64,000 nt of DNA from Candidatus Kapaibacterium sp. (GTDB lineage: Bacteria > Bacteroidota > Ignavibacteria > Kapaibacteriales > HRBIN21), in contig CALKEU010000009.1 in assembly GCA_938084565.1 (NCBI GenBank), forward strand, positions 22,522-86,521, in the 5' to 3' direction. Both the position numbers and the translations under genes were made by a program. The notes under the pieces are model-generated. The model ran no database searches. It saw only the letters and a program-made list of their open reading frames with translations, and had not been told where the DNA came from. Positions 1 to 9,704 of this stretch are shown here, one piece after another; within the stretch, counting starts at the first letter, position 1, and the number at the start of each line of letters is the position of its first letter.

Positions 1-996
1 ACGGTCCACCTGCCTCTGTTGACGCGAATGGCAGGGGTGGAAGTTGTCGCCGTCTGCGATCGCGTCGGCTCGAAGGCTCGCTTCGTAGCCGAACGCTTCG
101 GCATCCCTCACGCTCTCTCGCGTCTGGAGGATCTCTGGGCCATCGAGGGTATTGACATCGTCGACATTTGCACGCCGACGGATTCCCATGCCGAAATTGC
201 CTGTGCCGCGCTCGAGCACGGGAAACACGTCTTCGTCGAAAAGCCGCTTGCCCGTACGGTCGCCGAGGCACAGCTGGTTGCCAAAGCCGTTGCGCAGAGC
301 AATTGCCAGCTCATGGTTGGCATGAACCACCGCTTCCGACCCGATGTGACCCTGTTGAAGTCGTATGTTCGGCGCGGTGAGCTTGGCACAATCTACTACA
401 TCCAAGCCAGCTGGCTCCAGCCCCGGCAGCGAGAGCGGCGCTGGCTGACCCGAGCCGATATCTCCGGGGGAGGCGTGGTACTCGATCTCGGCATCGTGCT
501 CATCGATTTGGTGCTGTGGATGTATGACTTCGCCCCTGTCCGATCCGTCCACGCTGCCCTCTTCCGCCACCAGACTCGATTGGTGGAAGATCTGGCCGTG
601 GCCACACTCTACTTCGCCTCTGGCAGCATCGCTACGGTGGAGTGCTCCTGGTCACTTATGCGCCCCGACAATCTCTACGCATGCAATCTCTTCGGGACTC
701 GTGGCAGTGGTTCGATCAATCCCTTCCGCCTCATCCGCTACGTCGAGGGCGAATTCATCACCCTGCAGCCCCATGGACAAGCTCGACTGCCGGCCGCACG
801 GCAGTACACACAATCGTATTTGGCCGAATGGCAGCAGTTCCTGAATGCTCTCCGCGGGCACGTTGCTCCAACGTCGACAGCCGCAGAGGCTGTCTTTCGC
901 ATGCAGATTGTCGAGGCCCTCTACCGTTCGGGCGAAGAGCGCTGTGAGGTACTCATCACGCCAACTCCAGAGGCCCCTAATGCGTCCGCAGCGTGA
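1..996 (+). CDS. Gfo/Idh/MocA family oxidoreductase (5' end truncated by window edge)
   Basis: Frame is open from base 1 (TVHLPLLTRMAGVEVVAVCD). Contains the family motif EHGKHVFVEKPLARTVAEA and a C-terminal Gfo/Idh fold sequence. Confidence 0.9.
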   Translation, partial: TVHLPLLTRMAGVEVVAVCDRVGSKARFVAERFGIPHALSRLEDLWAIEGIDIVDICTPTDSHAEIACAALEHGKHVFVEKPLARTVAEAQLVAKAVAQSNCQLMVGMNHRFRPDVTLLKSYVRRGELGTIYYIQASWLQPRQRERRWLTRADISGGGVVLDLGIVLIDLVLWMYDFAPVRSVHAALFRHQTRLVEDLAVATLYFASGSIATVECSWSLMRPDNLYACNLFGTRGSGSINPFRLIRYVEGEFITLQPHGQARLPAARQYTQSYLAEWQQFLNALRGHVAPTSTAAEAVFRMQIVEALYRSGEERCEVLITPTPEAPNASAA

Positions 997-1549
997 AGAG
1001 CAACAACACGATGACGGCACCGCTGAGGAGCGCAATAGCCGGTTCGGCCACCGTCTGCCACAGCGAACGCCACTGTGGCAGCGGCGCCGTGGCAAAGGCA
1101 TAGCCGGATTGCTCCAGTTGGTTGCGGAGTGCCACAGGAACTGTATCGCTCTCCACCTTCTGCCACAGCGGGAGTGCACGCACGCTCCTATCGGGGAGGT
1201 GAAGAGTAGCTAAAGCACTCCAGCGCAGTACCCGGCGCATGCGATCGGCCGAGAGAGCCTCATAGTGAATCCCAACGTCGAGCAGGGCAATACGGATGTG
1301 CGGGAGTGTATCGGCCCTCAACACCGTGAGGCCTGCCCCGGCGCAGCGCAGGGCTATAGCATGTTCGGCAAGCCACTGCGCCGGATGAGGCTCGATCGAG
1401 ATCCCAACGGTGCCATACCCTTGCACTTGCGCACACAGCCCAAGGGCAAAGGAATCAGCCAGGGCGGACAACCGCTCGATATTGCTCGCCGGCAACAGCT
1501 GCCCCACGCAGGGGAGAGCGAGAGCAATACCGAAGGCCAACAGTTTCAT
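977..1549 (-). CDS. hypothetical protein with N-terminal signal peptide and C-terminal TM segment
   Basis: Internal start MKLLAFGIALALPCVGQ gives a plausible signal peptide. C-terminal hydrophobic segment AIALLSGAVIVLLLF. Confidence 0.6.
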   Translation of the reverse strand: MKLLAFGIALALPCVGQLLPASNIERLSALADSFALGLCAQVQGYGTVGISIEPHPAQWLAEHAIALRCAGAGLTVLRADTLPHIRIALLDVGIHYEALSADRMRRVLRWSALATLHLPDRSVRALPLWQKVESDTVPVALRNQLEQSGYAFATAPLPQWRSLWQTVAEPAIALLSGAVIVLLLFTLRTH

Positions 1550-2010
1550 CCAGCACGTAGCAAGCGGCTGAGGCGAAGAAACTCGTGCATGAGCTCCTGC
1601 GGGCGTTCGTAGGCAAAGGGGCGAACAACAATAATGCGGCGCCTCCCCTTGAGGCGGATCCGTATGCGTCCGAAGCCCCGTTGCCGGCGTGGCAGTACCA
1701 GCCGCTCCATCTCCTGCAGCCGGATCCACCGCTCCCGCAGGCGAGTCCGCAACCGAACGTAATCCTTCCCCACCACAATGCTGGGCCGGCGATACCAGAC
1801 CCAGAGCAGAACGGCAGCCGTCCAGAGTACAAACACCAGTAGCAACAGCGAGACCGGATCCGTAAGCGCCACCGTCACATAGCCATTTGCAACCCCGCTA
1901 CGCACCACGCCGTAGCCCACGAACACAAGTAAGTAAAGCGCCAGCGCGCGCCAGTAGATATCCACACGATAGCGGAACTCCTTCTCCCCTGTGGTTGCAC
2001 TCGGATTCAT
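1546..2010 (-). CDS. hypothetical membrane protein (PH-domain-like)
   Basis: Start MNPSATTGEKEFRYRVDIYW; two hydrophobic segments then a basic soluble domain. 4-bp overlap with the downstream gene. Confidence 0.6.
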   Translation of the reverse strand: MNPSATTGEKEFRYRVDIYWRALALYLLVFVGYGVVRSGVANGYVTVALTDPVSLLLLVFVLWTAAVLLWVWYRRPSIVVGKDYVRLRTRLRERWIRLQEMERLVLPRRQRGFGRIRIRLKGRRRIIVVRPFAYERPQELMHEFLRLSRLLRAG

Positions 2011-2075
2011 GGTCGGCGCAGCTGCGAGACACTTTGCGGACTCCTGTACGAGGCCAGCATCTGCCCGTGCAAATG

Positions 2076-2083
2076 CAAAATTA
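2076..2083 (-). promoter_or_regulatory. TAATTTTG box upstream of the gene ending at 1546
   Basis: Plus strand CAAAATTA, 66 nt upstream of the start at 2010. Confidence 0.35.
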
Positions 2084-2180
2084 GCCGTCCCTGCATAATC
2101 TCTCCGTGTGGCAGCCTCTGCGCCACACAGCAATGTACCTCACGTACAGGTTCCCTCCCCTATCGCATTGGCGCTTTCGA

Positions 2181-3266
2181 TCATGCCGTGCGGCAGCTCT
2201 TCCACAGCAGCTCCACTATCTGCGAGGCTGCCCCAGGCTTGCTCAGCCGACGAGCTGCCGCTGCCATGCTCTCCCGGAGTTCACACTCACGGAGTAACCG
2301 CTCAACCATCGGCGGGACCTCTCTTTCTGCCTGCGCATCCGGTATGCATACAGCCGCTCCGTGGCGCTCCAGCCATGTAGCATTGGCAGCCTGATGCTGG
2401 TCGCGGGCTTCCGGATAGGGCACGAGGATCGAAGCACGTCCAACGGCGCAGATTTCTGCAATGGTCATGCCGCCGGCCCGCGCCACAACACAATCGGCGG
2501 CTGCGAGCACCGTTGCCGGCTCTTCGAAGAAGGGGGCAGCCCGGAGCCCCTGGTGGGGAAGTTCCTGCCGGGGCACATGGCGGTGCCCGTACTGCCATAT
2601 CAATTGCAGTTGCCCCTGCTTGACCAATGGCAACAGGCGCTGGGCGACAGCATTAAGCCGCGCTGCCCCAAGACTTCCCCCGAGAATAGCGACCACGGGC
2701 CTATCCACGTCCAACCCCAGGCGTTGCCGGGCCTCCACCGGTGATGGAGGAGCCAAGAACTGCCGCCGTACTGGCGCACCAACGGGGTACACACGCCCCT
2801 TGAGCATTGAGGCAGCCTGCTCATATGCCGTAGCCACCACATCGGCCCAGGGAGCCAGCAGACGAACCGCCCTGCCCGGTACGACGTTGAGTTCTACAAG
2901 TACTAACGGAATCCGGCACCAACGTGCCACAAGTCCTGCCGGAAGACCAATGTATGCCCCGGTCGTCAGCACGGCATGGGGGCGAAATCGCTGGGCAAAG
3001 AGTGCCAGGCGCACCGTGCTCCACAGCAGTTTCGCCACCGCCACGGTGCTCCGCCACACCCCGCGGCCGAAGGTAGCAAGCGGAAGTGGAAAGAACTCAT
3101 ACCCGTAGGCTACAGCCAATCGCCCCTCGATGCGGTCGGGCCGCCCGATGAAGCAGGCACGATAAGGCTTCCCCAAGCGCTCTGCTTCCTCAAGGATGGC
3201 CAGGGCGGGAAAGAAATGCCCACCTGTCCCGCCAGAAGCCACGAGCAAGCGAATTTCTGGCTCCAT
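2181..3266 (-). CDS. murG: UDP-N-acetylglucosamine--N-acetylmuramyl-(pentapeptide) pyrophosphoryl-undecaprenol N-acetylglucosamine transferase
   Basis: MEPEIRLLVASGGTGGHFFPALAI (GGTGGH motif), ILGGSLGAARLN, CVVARAGGMTIAEICAVGRASILVPYP. Confidence 0.88.
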   Translation of the reverse strand: MEPEIRLLVASGGTGGHFFPALAILEEAERLGKPYRACFIGRPDRIEGRLAVAYGYEFFPLPLATFGRGVWRSTVAVAKLLWSTVRLALFAQRFRPHAVLTTGAYIGLPAGLVARWCRIPLVLVELNVVPGRAVRLLAPWADVVATAYEQAASMLKGRVYPVGAPVRRQFLAPPSPVEARQRLGLDVDRPVVAILGGSLGAARLNAVAQRLLPLVKQGQLQLIWQYGHRHVPRQELPHQGLRAAPFFEEPATVLAAADCVVARAGGMTIAEICAVGRASILVPYPEARDQHQAANATWLERHGAAVCIPDAQAEREVPPMVERLLRECELRESMAAAARRLSKPGAASQIVELLWKSCRTA

Positions 3267-3341
3267 GTGCTCTTGCCTCTTGCCAATCAGACACGCAAGG
3301 GTTTTGCGTATTTTCGCAGCGTTTTCTCTCCTGTCCCTGCC

Positions 3342-4037
3342 ATGGGAGTCCGCTGCGTGGCCTTCATTCTCCTGACGGGCATCCTCTCGGCACAATCGCC
3401 TACCGAGTATGTCCGCCAGGCTCTGCTGCGGATTGCCTCCGGCCAACTCGAGGCTGTCCGCAGCGAGCTCTCTTCATGGGTGACACGTTACCCAAACGAT
3501 CCGGCCATTCTGTTCCTGCAGGCGGCAACGCTCTCAGATGCCCAACAGGCACGGGCCCTCTATGAGCGCATCGTCCGGGAATTTCCAAGCAGTGAGTGGG
3601 CCGATGATGCCCTCTGCCGCCTAGTGCAAGAGGCTGCTCTCCGTCGTGACAGCCTCCGAGCTTGGCAGCTCTTCGAGCAGCTCCGGCGTACATACCCCAC
3701 CTCTGATTTCCTCCCCTATGCCTGGGAGACGATGCGGGCCACCGTTGGCCTCCCACCTGAGCTGCGAGCGACGGCGACCGGGAACACACGACCCTATACA
3801 CTCCAAGTCGGGCTCTTCCGCCAACTGCAGCACGCCCAGCGCGAACGAGAGCGCCTCCGACGGCACCGCCTCCGAGCCGAGATTGTGCCGAGAATATGGC
3901 AAAACGTCGTACACTACGCCGTCGTTGTCGGGACGTACGAGCGACGCGAGGATGCCGAAGCAGCCCGCTCCGCTGTAGCCCAGCGCTGTCAGTGTCAGCC
4001 CCTCATCATCGAACACCCCGCGCACGCAGCCCCGTGA
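3342..4037 (+). CDS. SPOR domain-containing protein with TPR-like region
   Basis: Signal-like N-terminus [22 protein letters not shown]-like helices; C-terminal SPOR-like [18 protein letters not shown]...[19 protein letters not shown]. Confidence 0.7.
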   Translation: MGVRCVAFILLTGILSAQSPTEYVRQALLRIASGQLEAVRSELSSWVTRYPNDPAILFLQAATLSDAQQARALYERIVREFPSSEWADDALCRLVQEAALRRDSLRAWQLFEQLRRTYPTSDFLPYAWETMRATVGLPPELRATATGNTRPYTLQVGLFRQLQHAQRERERLRRHRLRAEIVPRIWQNVVHYAVVVGTYERREDAEAARSAVAQRCQCQPLIIEHPAHAAP

Positions 4038-4053
4038 TCTGGCTGGCGGCTTC

Positions 4054-4061
4054 TATTTTTG
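4054..4061 (+). promoter_or_regulatory. TATTTTTG box upstream of queF
   Basis: Matches TAnnTTTG, 35 nt upstream of the ATG at 4096. Confidence 0.45.
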
Positions 4062-4095
4062 CACGGTCTTGTCCGGGCCCGTCTCTTCCAGAGTA

Positions 4096-4449
4096 ATGGC
4101 AGCACAGTTGGAAACCTTCCCCAACCCGAAGCCGGGTCGGCGCTATGTCATTACGCATATCAATCCCGAGTTCTCCTCCGTCTGCCCGCGGACGGGATTG
4201 CCCGATTTCGGCACAGTCACGATCCGTTACGTGCCGGACAAGCTCTGCTTGGAGCTGAAGTCGCTGAAGTACTACTTCCTGCAGTACCGCAACACGGGCA
4301 TCTTCTACGAAGACGTCACGAACCGCATCCTGGATGACCTCGTGGCGGCCTGCGATCCGCTGGAGATGGAGGTCATCACGGAGTGGAACACTCGCGGAGG
4401 CATGCGCTCGGTCATCCACGCCCGCTACGAGCGCCCGACGACGCCATGA
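4096..4449 (+). CDS. queF: preQ1 synthase / NADPH-dependent 7-cyano-7-deazaguanine reductase
   Basis: [41 protein letters not shown]...FYEDVTNRI is diagnostic of QueF. Confidence 0.93.
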   Translation: MAAQLETFPNPKPGRRYVITHINPEFSSVCPRTGLPDFGTVTIRYVPDKLCLELKSLKYYFLQYRNTGIFYEDVTNRILDDLVAACDPLEMEVITEWNTRGGMRSVIHARYERPTTP

Positions 4450-4910
4450 GCATTCGCATTGCCAAGGAATTTCGCTGGGAAATGGCCCATCGGCTGCCTT
4501 TCCACACCGGCGGGTGCCAGAACCTGCACGGGCACTCCTATCGGGCGACCATCATCCTCGAAGGAGAGCCCGACGCCCATGGCATGGTGCTCGATTACCT
4601 TGAGCTGACTCGCATGGTTGAGCCCATCCTTGAGCAGCTCGACCACGCCTTCCTGTGCTCCGAGGATGACACCGTCATGCGGGAGTTCTTCCGTCAGCAC
4701 CCGGACTTCAAAGTGGTCTACGTCCCCTTTCCGACCACAGCGGAGCATCTGGCTCAGTGGCTTGCCGAGCAGCTCTGCGCCATGCTCAAGCCATACCGGA
4801 CCATCCACCGCGTGTGGGTGCGCGTCCAGGAAACCGAGCGCACCTTCGCAGAGGCCCTCTGCATCCTCTCCGACCAAGCAGACAGTTCCACAACCCAGCC
4901 CCCCGCATGA
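4446..4910 (+). CDS. queD: 6-carboxytetrahydropterin synthase (QueD/PTPS family)
   Basis: [32 protein letters not shown]...MVLDYLEL...LDHAFL. Overlaps queF by 4 nt. Confidence 0.88.
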   Translation: MSIRIAKEFRWEMAHRLPFHTGGCQNLHGHSYRATIILEGEPDAHGMVLDYLELTRMVEPILEQLDHAFLCSEDDTVMREFFRQHPDFKVVYVPFPTTAEHLAQWLAEQLCAMLKPYRTIHRVWVRVQETERTFAEALCILSDQADSSTTQPPA

Positions 4911-6382
4911 GTGTTCGGGTTCGCTTCGCCCCATCCCCGACGGGCTTTCTGCACATTGGTGGCTTACGCACGGCGCTCTATAATTTCCTCTTTGCCCGCC
5001 ACCACGGTGGGGCGTTCATCCTCCGCATCGAGGACACTGACCAGGAGCGCACTGTCCCGGGAGCTGTTGAGAATATCATCGACATGCTCCGCTGGGTTGG
5101 GCTAGAGTTCGACGAAGGCCCTCACGTTGGCGGTCCTTACGGTCCGTATGTTCAATCGGAACGGCTCGAGCTCTACCGGCAGCAAGTACACATTCTGCTC
5201 GAGCGAGGGGCCGCCTACTATGCCTTCGACACCCCGGAGGAGCTTGAGCGCATGCGGCAGAGGCAGCGTCGCGCCGGTATTGCCCCCAAGTACGACCGCT
5301 TCGCTATGCGCAATAGCTTTACCCTCCCATCCGAAGAGGTCCAGCGCCTCTTAGCCGATGGCAGCCCAGCTGTCGTGCGTCTGGCCGTGCCAATGGACCG
5401 CGACATTAGCTTCGACGACCTCATCCGCGGCCGCATTACCGTCCATGGTCGAGACCTGGACGATCAGGTGCTCCTCAAATCCGACGGCTTCCCGACCTAT
5501 CACCTGGCCAATGTGGTCGACGACCACTTCATGCATATCACGCACGTCATCCGCGGTGAGGAATGGATCCCCTCCACACCCAAGCACATCCTGCTCTATG
5601 AGGCCTTCGGCTGGGAAGCGCCGCAGTTTGCCCATTTGCCGCTCCTACTCAACCCGGACCGTAGTAAGCTCAGTAAACGGCACGGAGATGTCGCTGTCGA
5701 CGATTTCCGCCGCCAGGGCTACTTTCCGGAAGCCCTCCTCAACTTTGTTGCTCTCCTGGGATGGAATCCCACGGCGGATCGGGAGCTTTTTACGCTCGAG
5801 GAGCTCATCGCTGCCTTCGATCTTACCAAAGTCAACCGCGCTCCAGCCATCGTAGACCGTGCGAAGCTGGACTGGATGAATGCCCAGTATCTGCGCCTTC
5901 TGCCGCTGGATCGGCTCGCCCGCCAGCTCCAACCCCTGCTCCAGGAGTTAGGCTATCCGGACTACCCGCTCGACTACCTCATGCGGGCAATCGCCCTCCT
6001 ACGGGAGCGGGTCGATCGGCTCCCCGAAATAGCCACTTTCGGCGACTATCTCTTCATCCCTCCACGCTCATACGACTGGCAATACTTCCGCGCCCACTGG
6101 CGTGACGAGTTGCCACAGTGGCTCGAGGAGCTGCTGCCCGTGCTGGAGCAGACCGAGCCCTTCACCGCCGAGCTCCTTCAGCAGCAGATCCGGCAGTTTG
6201 TTGAACACCGTGGACAACCCCTGCGAGCCCTCGTCCACCCACTGCGTCTGATCCTGACGGGCAAATCTGTCGGGGCTGGCCTGTTCGAGACCATGGCGGT
6301 CCTGGGCAAAGCCGAATGCCTCCGCCGTATCCGGCATTTCTTGACCACGGAGTTGCCCACGGCGCAGCTGCACACAGCATGA
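4907..6382 (+). CDS. gltX: glutamyl-tRNA synthetase
   Basis: VRFAPSPTGFLHIGGLRTALYNFLFARHHGG...FILRIEDTDQERT...KLSKRHGDVAV. Confidence 0.95.
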   Translation: MSVRVRFAPSPTGFLHIGGLRTALYNFLFARHHGGAFILRIEDTDQERTVPGAVENIIDMLRWVGLEFDEGPHVGGPYGPYVQSERLELYRQQVHILLERGAAYYAFDTPEELERMRQRQRRAGIAPKYDRFAMRNSFTLPSEEVQRLLADGSPAVVRLAVPMDRDISFDDLIRGRITVHGRDLDDQVLLKSDGFPTYHLANVVDDHFMHITHVIRGEEWIPSTPKHILLYEAFGWEAPQFAHLPLLLNPDRSKLSKRHGDVAVDDFRRQGYFPEALLNFVALLGWNPTADRELFTLEELIAAFDLTKVNRAPAIVDRAKLDWMNAQYLRLLPLDRLARQLQPLLQELGYPDYPLDYLMRAIALLRERVDRLPEIATFGDYLFIPPRSYDWQYFRAHWRDELPQWLEELLPVLEQTEPFTAELLQQQIRQFVEHRGQPLRALVHPLRLILTGKSVGAGLFETMAVLGKAECLRRIRHFLTTELPTAQLHTA

Positions 6383-6816
6383 GAATCGGGCCCGGCCTGA
6401 GCATACTGCTGTTCTGCGCAGCCTGTCAGAGTATGCCGCCATGTGCCCCGCCGCACGACGTCCGCCTCCGCTGGGGAATGTCCGAGCACGGAGCACATCG
6501 CATACGAGGCTATGAGCTGACTACCCGCGGAGAGCTCTTCCGCTACGAAGCCCGCGGTGATACCCTCCTCTACCGCCAGCGCCTCGGTACAATTGCTCCT
6601 CAGCTCTACTGCGCTCTCCTCTCCCAGGCCCGTCACACCTTCCTGACCGTTCAGGCCTTCCACGTCCCCGCTGACACGCAGTACTTCCTCCAATATCGGG
6701 CTCCCACAGCCTTCATCCACATGGCCTGGAATCCACTCCACCGTACCTACGCTACCGAACCGCTCTGGGCCCTCTACGACTCGCTCGAGGCAGCTCGACT
6801 CTGCTGCGTTCGTTAA
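6379..6816 (+). CDS. hypothetical lipoprotein
   Basis: ATGA overlap with gltX; N-terminus MRIGPGLSILLFCAACQS is lipobox-like. Confidence 0.6.
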   Translation: MRIGPGLSILLFCAACQSMPPCAPPHDVRLRWGMSEHGAHRIRGYELTTRGELFRYEARGDTLLYRQRLGTIAPQLYCALLSQARHTFLTVQAFHVPADTQYFLQYRAPTAFIHMAWNPLHRTYATEPLWALYDSLEAARLCCVR

Positions 6817-6824
6817 GGACCCGC

Positions 6825-6832
6825 TAAATTTG
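6825..6832 (+). promoter_or_regulatory. TAAATTTG box upstream of the sigma-54-type response regulator gene
   Basis: Matches TAnnTTTG, 31 nt upstream of the ATG at 6863. Confidence 0.5.
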
Positions 6833-6862
6833 TACCACCTCTGCCCACGGGGCCTGTACGTG

Positions 6863-8263
6863 ATGCAGCCACTTGTTGTCGTCATCGACGACGAACCCTA
6901 TTGGATCGATACCGTCCGAAGCGTCCTCACCCCACACGGCTATCGGCTACAGGGGTTTACTGACCCTCAGGAAGGGCTGCGCTTTGTGGCCAGCTCTCGA
7001 GCCATTGCCGCCGTGCTTCTCGACGTTCGCTTCGGCACGGAAGAGCAAGGGCTGCAACTACTCCGGGAGATTGTGCGCCTCCCTGCAGCCCCGCCAGTCT
7101 TCATGCTCTCAAGCTACGAACGAGCGCTCTACATCGAGTATGCCCTCAAGCAGGGTGCTGAGGCTTACATCCCAAAGGAACAATTGGCAAGCCTGCCTGA
7201 GCGCCTCCAGCACCTCATGCGGCAGCCTTCGCCCCCCTTCCATCAGTCCTTCGAATATCTCCAGCAGCTCGGCATCGAAACCTGCAGTGAGAAGATGCGG
7301 GAACTTGCTCGCAAAATCCAGCTCTACGCCCCGACTGATCTGGCCGTGCTGATCTGCGGCGAAACTGGTACGGGCAAAACCCTCGTGGCCCACGCCCTCC
7401 ACCGAGCTAGCCATCGGCATCACGGTCCATTTGTAGCCGTCGACATTCCGAATGTTGCTGGAGCTGCTGAGCTCTTCTCGAGCCGTCTCTTCGGCACTGT
7501 CAAGGGGGCCTTCACAGGTGCCGAGCGAACTGATGGATTTTTCCATGCGGCCCACGGTGGAACGCTCTTCCTGGACGAAATCGGGGAGCTCTCCCCCGAA
7601 CAGCAGGCAAAGCTCCTCAAGCCGATTGAGGAGAAACGCTTCTGCCGCGTGGGCTCCATTCGAGAGGAAACCGTCGATGTGCGAATCATTGCCGCAACCA
7701 ATCAGGACATCGCCCGCATGGTCGATGAGGGCCGCTTCCGCCGTGACCTCTACGAGCGGCTCAGCCAAGAGGTGCTCTTCCTTCCCCCATTGCGGGAACG
7801 TCCAGACGATATCATCCATCTGGCACAGCACTTCGCTCGTACCCTGCCGGCGCTCCTCTGGGGTGCTTCCCCCGCGGCTGCCCCGTATAGCTTCTCGGAA
7901 GCAGCGCTTGAGCTCCTCTGTGGGCAGCCGTGGAAGGGCAACGTGCGTGAACTCCGCCATGTCGTCCAAAAGTGCCTCCTCCTGGCCCGTGAGGCCGGAA
8001 CGAGTCTTCTTACCCCGCGCATTGTCCGCCAGGCTCTCACCTCCTCTGCAATGCCTGACCGCCAGACCTCTGGCACACTCCAGCAGGTCAAGCAACAGGT
8101 CACCCGGGAAATGCTGGAGTACACTCTCCACGCCTACGGAGGCAACGTCGTCCGAGCAGCACGGGCATTAGGCATCAGCCGCGAACACTGCCACCGTCTC
8201 ATTAAGCGCTACGCCATCGACATCAATGCCTTCCGCACGAGGCAGCCACACAATGCGGATTGA
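6863..8263 (+). CDS. sigma-54-dependent response regulator (receiver, AAA+, Fis-type HTH)
   Basis: Receiver VVVIDDEPYW...LLDVRFG; Walker A GETGTGKTLVAHALH; GAFTGA loop; C-terminal HTH NVVRAARALGISREHCHRLIKRY. Confidence 0.93.
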   Translation: MQPLVVVIDDEPYWIDTVRSVLTPHGYRLQGFTDPQEGLRFVASSRAIAAVLLDVRFGTEEQGLQLLREIVRLPAAPPVFMLSSYERALYIEYALKQGAEAYIPKEQLASLPERLQHLMRQPSPPFHQSFEYLQQLGIETCSEKMRELARKIQLYAPTDLAVLICGETGTGKTLVAHALHRASHRHHGPFVAVDIPNVAGAAELFSSRLFGTVKGAFTGAERTDGFFHAAHGGTLFLDEIGELSPEQQAKLLKPIEEKRFCRVGSIREETVDVRIIAATNQDIARMVDEGRFRRDLYERLSQEVLFLPPLRERPDDIIHLAQHFARTLPALLWGASPAAAPYSFSEAALELLCGQPWKGNVRELRHVVQKCLLLAREAGTSLLTPRIVRQALTSSAMPDRQTSGTLQQVKQQVTREMLEYTLHAYGGNVVRAARALGISREHCHRLIKRYAIDINAFRTRQPHNAD

Positions 8264-9704
8264 GCTCTTCAACACACTCAGTCGTCAGCTCGAAACCTTC
8301 GAGCCATTGCAGCCCAATGTGGTCCGCATGTACACGTGCGGTCCCACCGTCTACGACTATGCCCACATCGGCAACATCCGGGCTTTCCTCTGTGCTGATC
8401 TGCTCCAGCGCGTCCTGCGCTTTGTGGGCGGCTACGAGGTCCGCTGGGTGATGAACATTACCGACATCGATGACAAGACCATCCGCGGCAGCGCTCCCCA
8501 CAGTCCGCTCTGGCGCCCTGAGATGGGAGAGCAGACAGAGGATCCGCAGGAAAATCTGCGCCGCTACACCCGCTTTTACGAACAGGCCTTTGTGGAAGAC
8601 CTGGAGCGTATGCACATCCGTCGGCACTTCCTGGCGGCGTTGCCACGGGCCACGGAGTATATTGCAGCCATGCAAGAGCTGGTCCGGCGTATTGTCGCCC
8701 GTGGGTTCGGCTATGTGGCTGGCGGGAGTGTGTACTTTGATCTGTCGGCCTGGCGCCAACAGGCTCCCTACGGACGGTTGCTGCCACTGGATCCGGCCTC
8801 TATTCGGGCCGGTGCCCGGATTGACAGCGACCAGTACGAGCGCGAAGAGATCAGCGACTTCGTCCTCTGGAAGGCTCGCAAAGCCGGTGAACCGTGGTGG
8901 GACTTCGAACTCAATGGCCAGCACCTTCCGGGGCGTCCTGGCTGGCACTTGGAGTGTTCGGCCATGGAGCACGAATTGCTCGGCCTGCCCTTCGACATCC
9001 ACACCGGCGGCATCGATCTCCGCTTCCCCCACCACGAAAACGAAATTGCCCAAAGCATGGCCGGCTACGGCGTTGAGCCGACACGGTTCTGGGTGCACAA
9101 CGAGTTCTTGGAAGTCGAAGGGCAGAAGATGAGCAAGTCGCTGGGCAATTTCTTCACCTTGCGCGATCTCCTCCAGCGTGGGCTCGATCCGCTCGACATT
9201 CGCTTTGCCATGCTCGGGGCCCATTATCGATCGCCCTTCAACTTCACCTTCGCCGGCATCGAGGCAGCCCGACGTGCCCGACACCGTGTCCAGGAATACA
9301 TCTACGCCCTCCACGACGCAACTACCCAGGAGGGGATCACTGTCGACGTGCCTGCTCTCCGAGAGCGCATCTTCGGCCATTTGGCCGAGGATTTGCACAC
9401 ACCGAAGGCGTTGGCAGAATTTTTCAGCTTCCTGAACGCCACCCCTGCTGGAGCTCTCTCGGCCGACAGCCGTCGCGGAGTCCTGGAATTCATTGCGGCA
9501 TTCAACCAAATCCTGGATGTCTGGCAGATAACCCCACGTCCGCCGGAGGAGATTCCCGAAGAGATTCGACGTTTGGCCGAACAGCGTTGGCTCCTGCGCC
9601 TTCAGCGCCGCTACGCCGAGGCTGATGCCCTTCGACACCAGATTCAACAGGCCGGCTACACGATCAAGGATCTCCGCGACGGCTACCTCATCGAACGCCT
9701 ATGA
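8253..9704 (+). CDS. cysS: cysteinyl-tRNA synthetase
   Basis: YTCGPTVYDYAHIGNIRAFLCADLL...FPHHENEIAQSMA...KMSKSLGNFFTLRDLL. Confidence 0.95.
   Translation: MRIELFNTLSRQLETFEPLQPNVVRMYTCGPTVYDYAHIGNIRAFLCADLLQRVLRFVGGYEVRWVMNITDIDDKTIRGSAPHSPLWRPEMGEQTEDPQENLRRYTRFYEQAFVEDLERMHIRRHFLAALPRATEYIAAMQELVRRIVARGFGYVAGGSVYFDLSAWRQQAPYGRLLPLDPASIRAGARIDSDQYEREEISDFVLWKARKAGEPWWDFELNGQHLPGRPGWHLECSAMEHELLGLPFDIHTGGIDLRFPHHENEIAQSMAGYGVEPTRFWVHNEFLEVEGQKMSKSLGNFFTLRDLLQRGLDPLDIRFAMLGAHYRSPFNFTFAGIEAARRARHRVQEYIYALHDATTQEGITVDVPALRERIFGHLAEDLHTPKALAEFFSFLNATPAGALSADSRRGVLEFIAAFNQILDVWQITPRPPEEIPEEIRRLAEQRWLLRLQRRYAEADALRHQIQQAGYTIKDLRDGYLIERL

Noticed and set aside
2106-2128. GTGTGGC-N9-GCCACAC inverted repeat downstream of murG
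   Set aside because: Possible weak terminator or leader stem, but only 7 bp with no T-run, so too little evidence to call a function.
4096-4449. QueF looks short, considered as a truncated pseudogene
   Set aside because: The conserved catalytic region is complete and the length is, to my knowledge, within the range of short QueF proteins; the frame is intact and coupled to queD.
8223-9647. 474-aa ORF antisense to cysS
   Set aside because: cysS on the + strand is an unambiguous conserved gene. The antisense frame has no recognisable domain and reflects high-GC codon bias with few stop codons.
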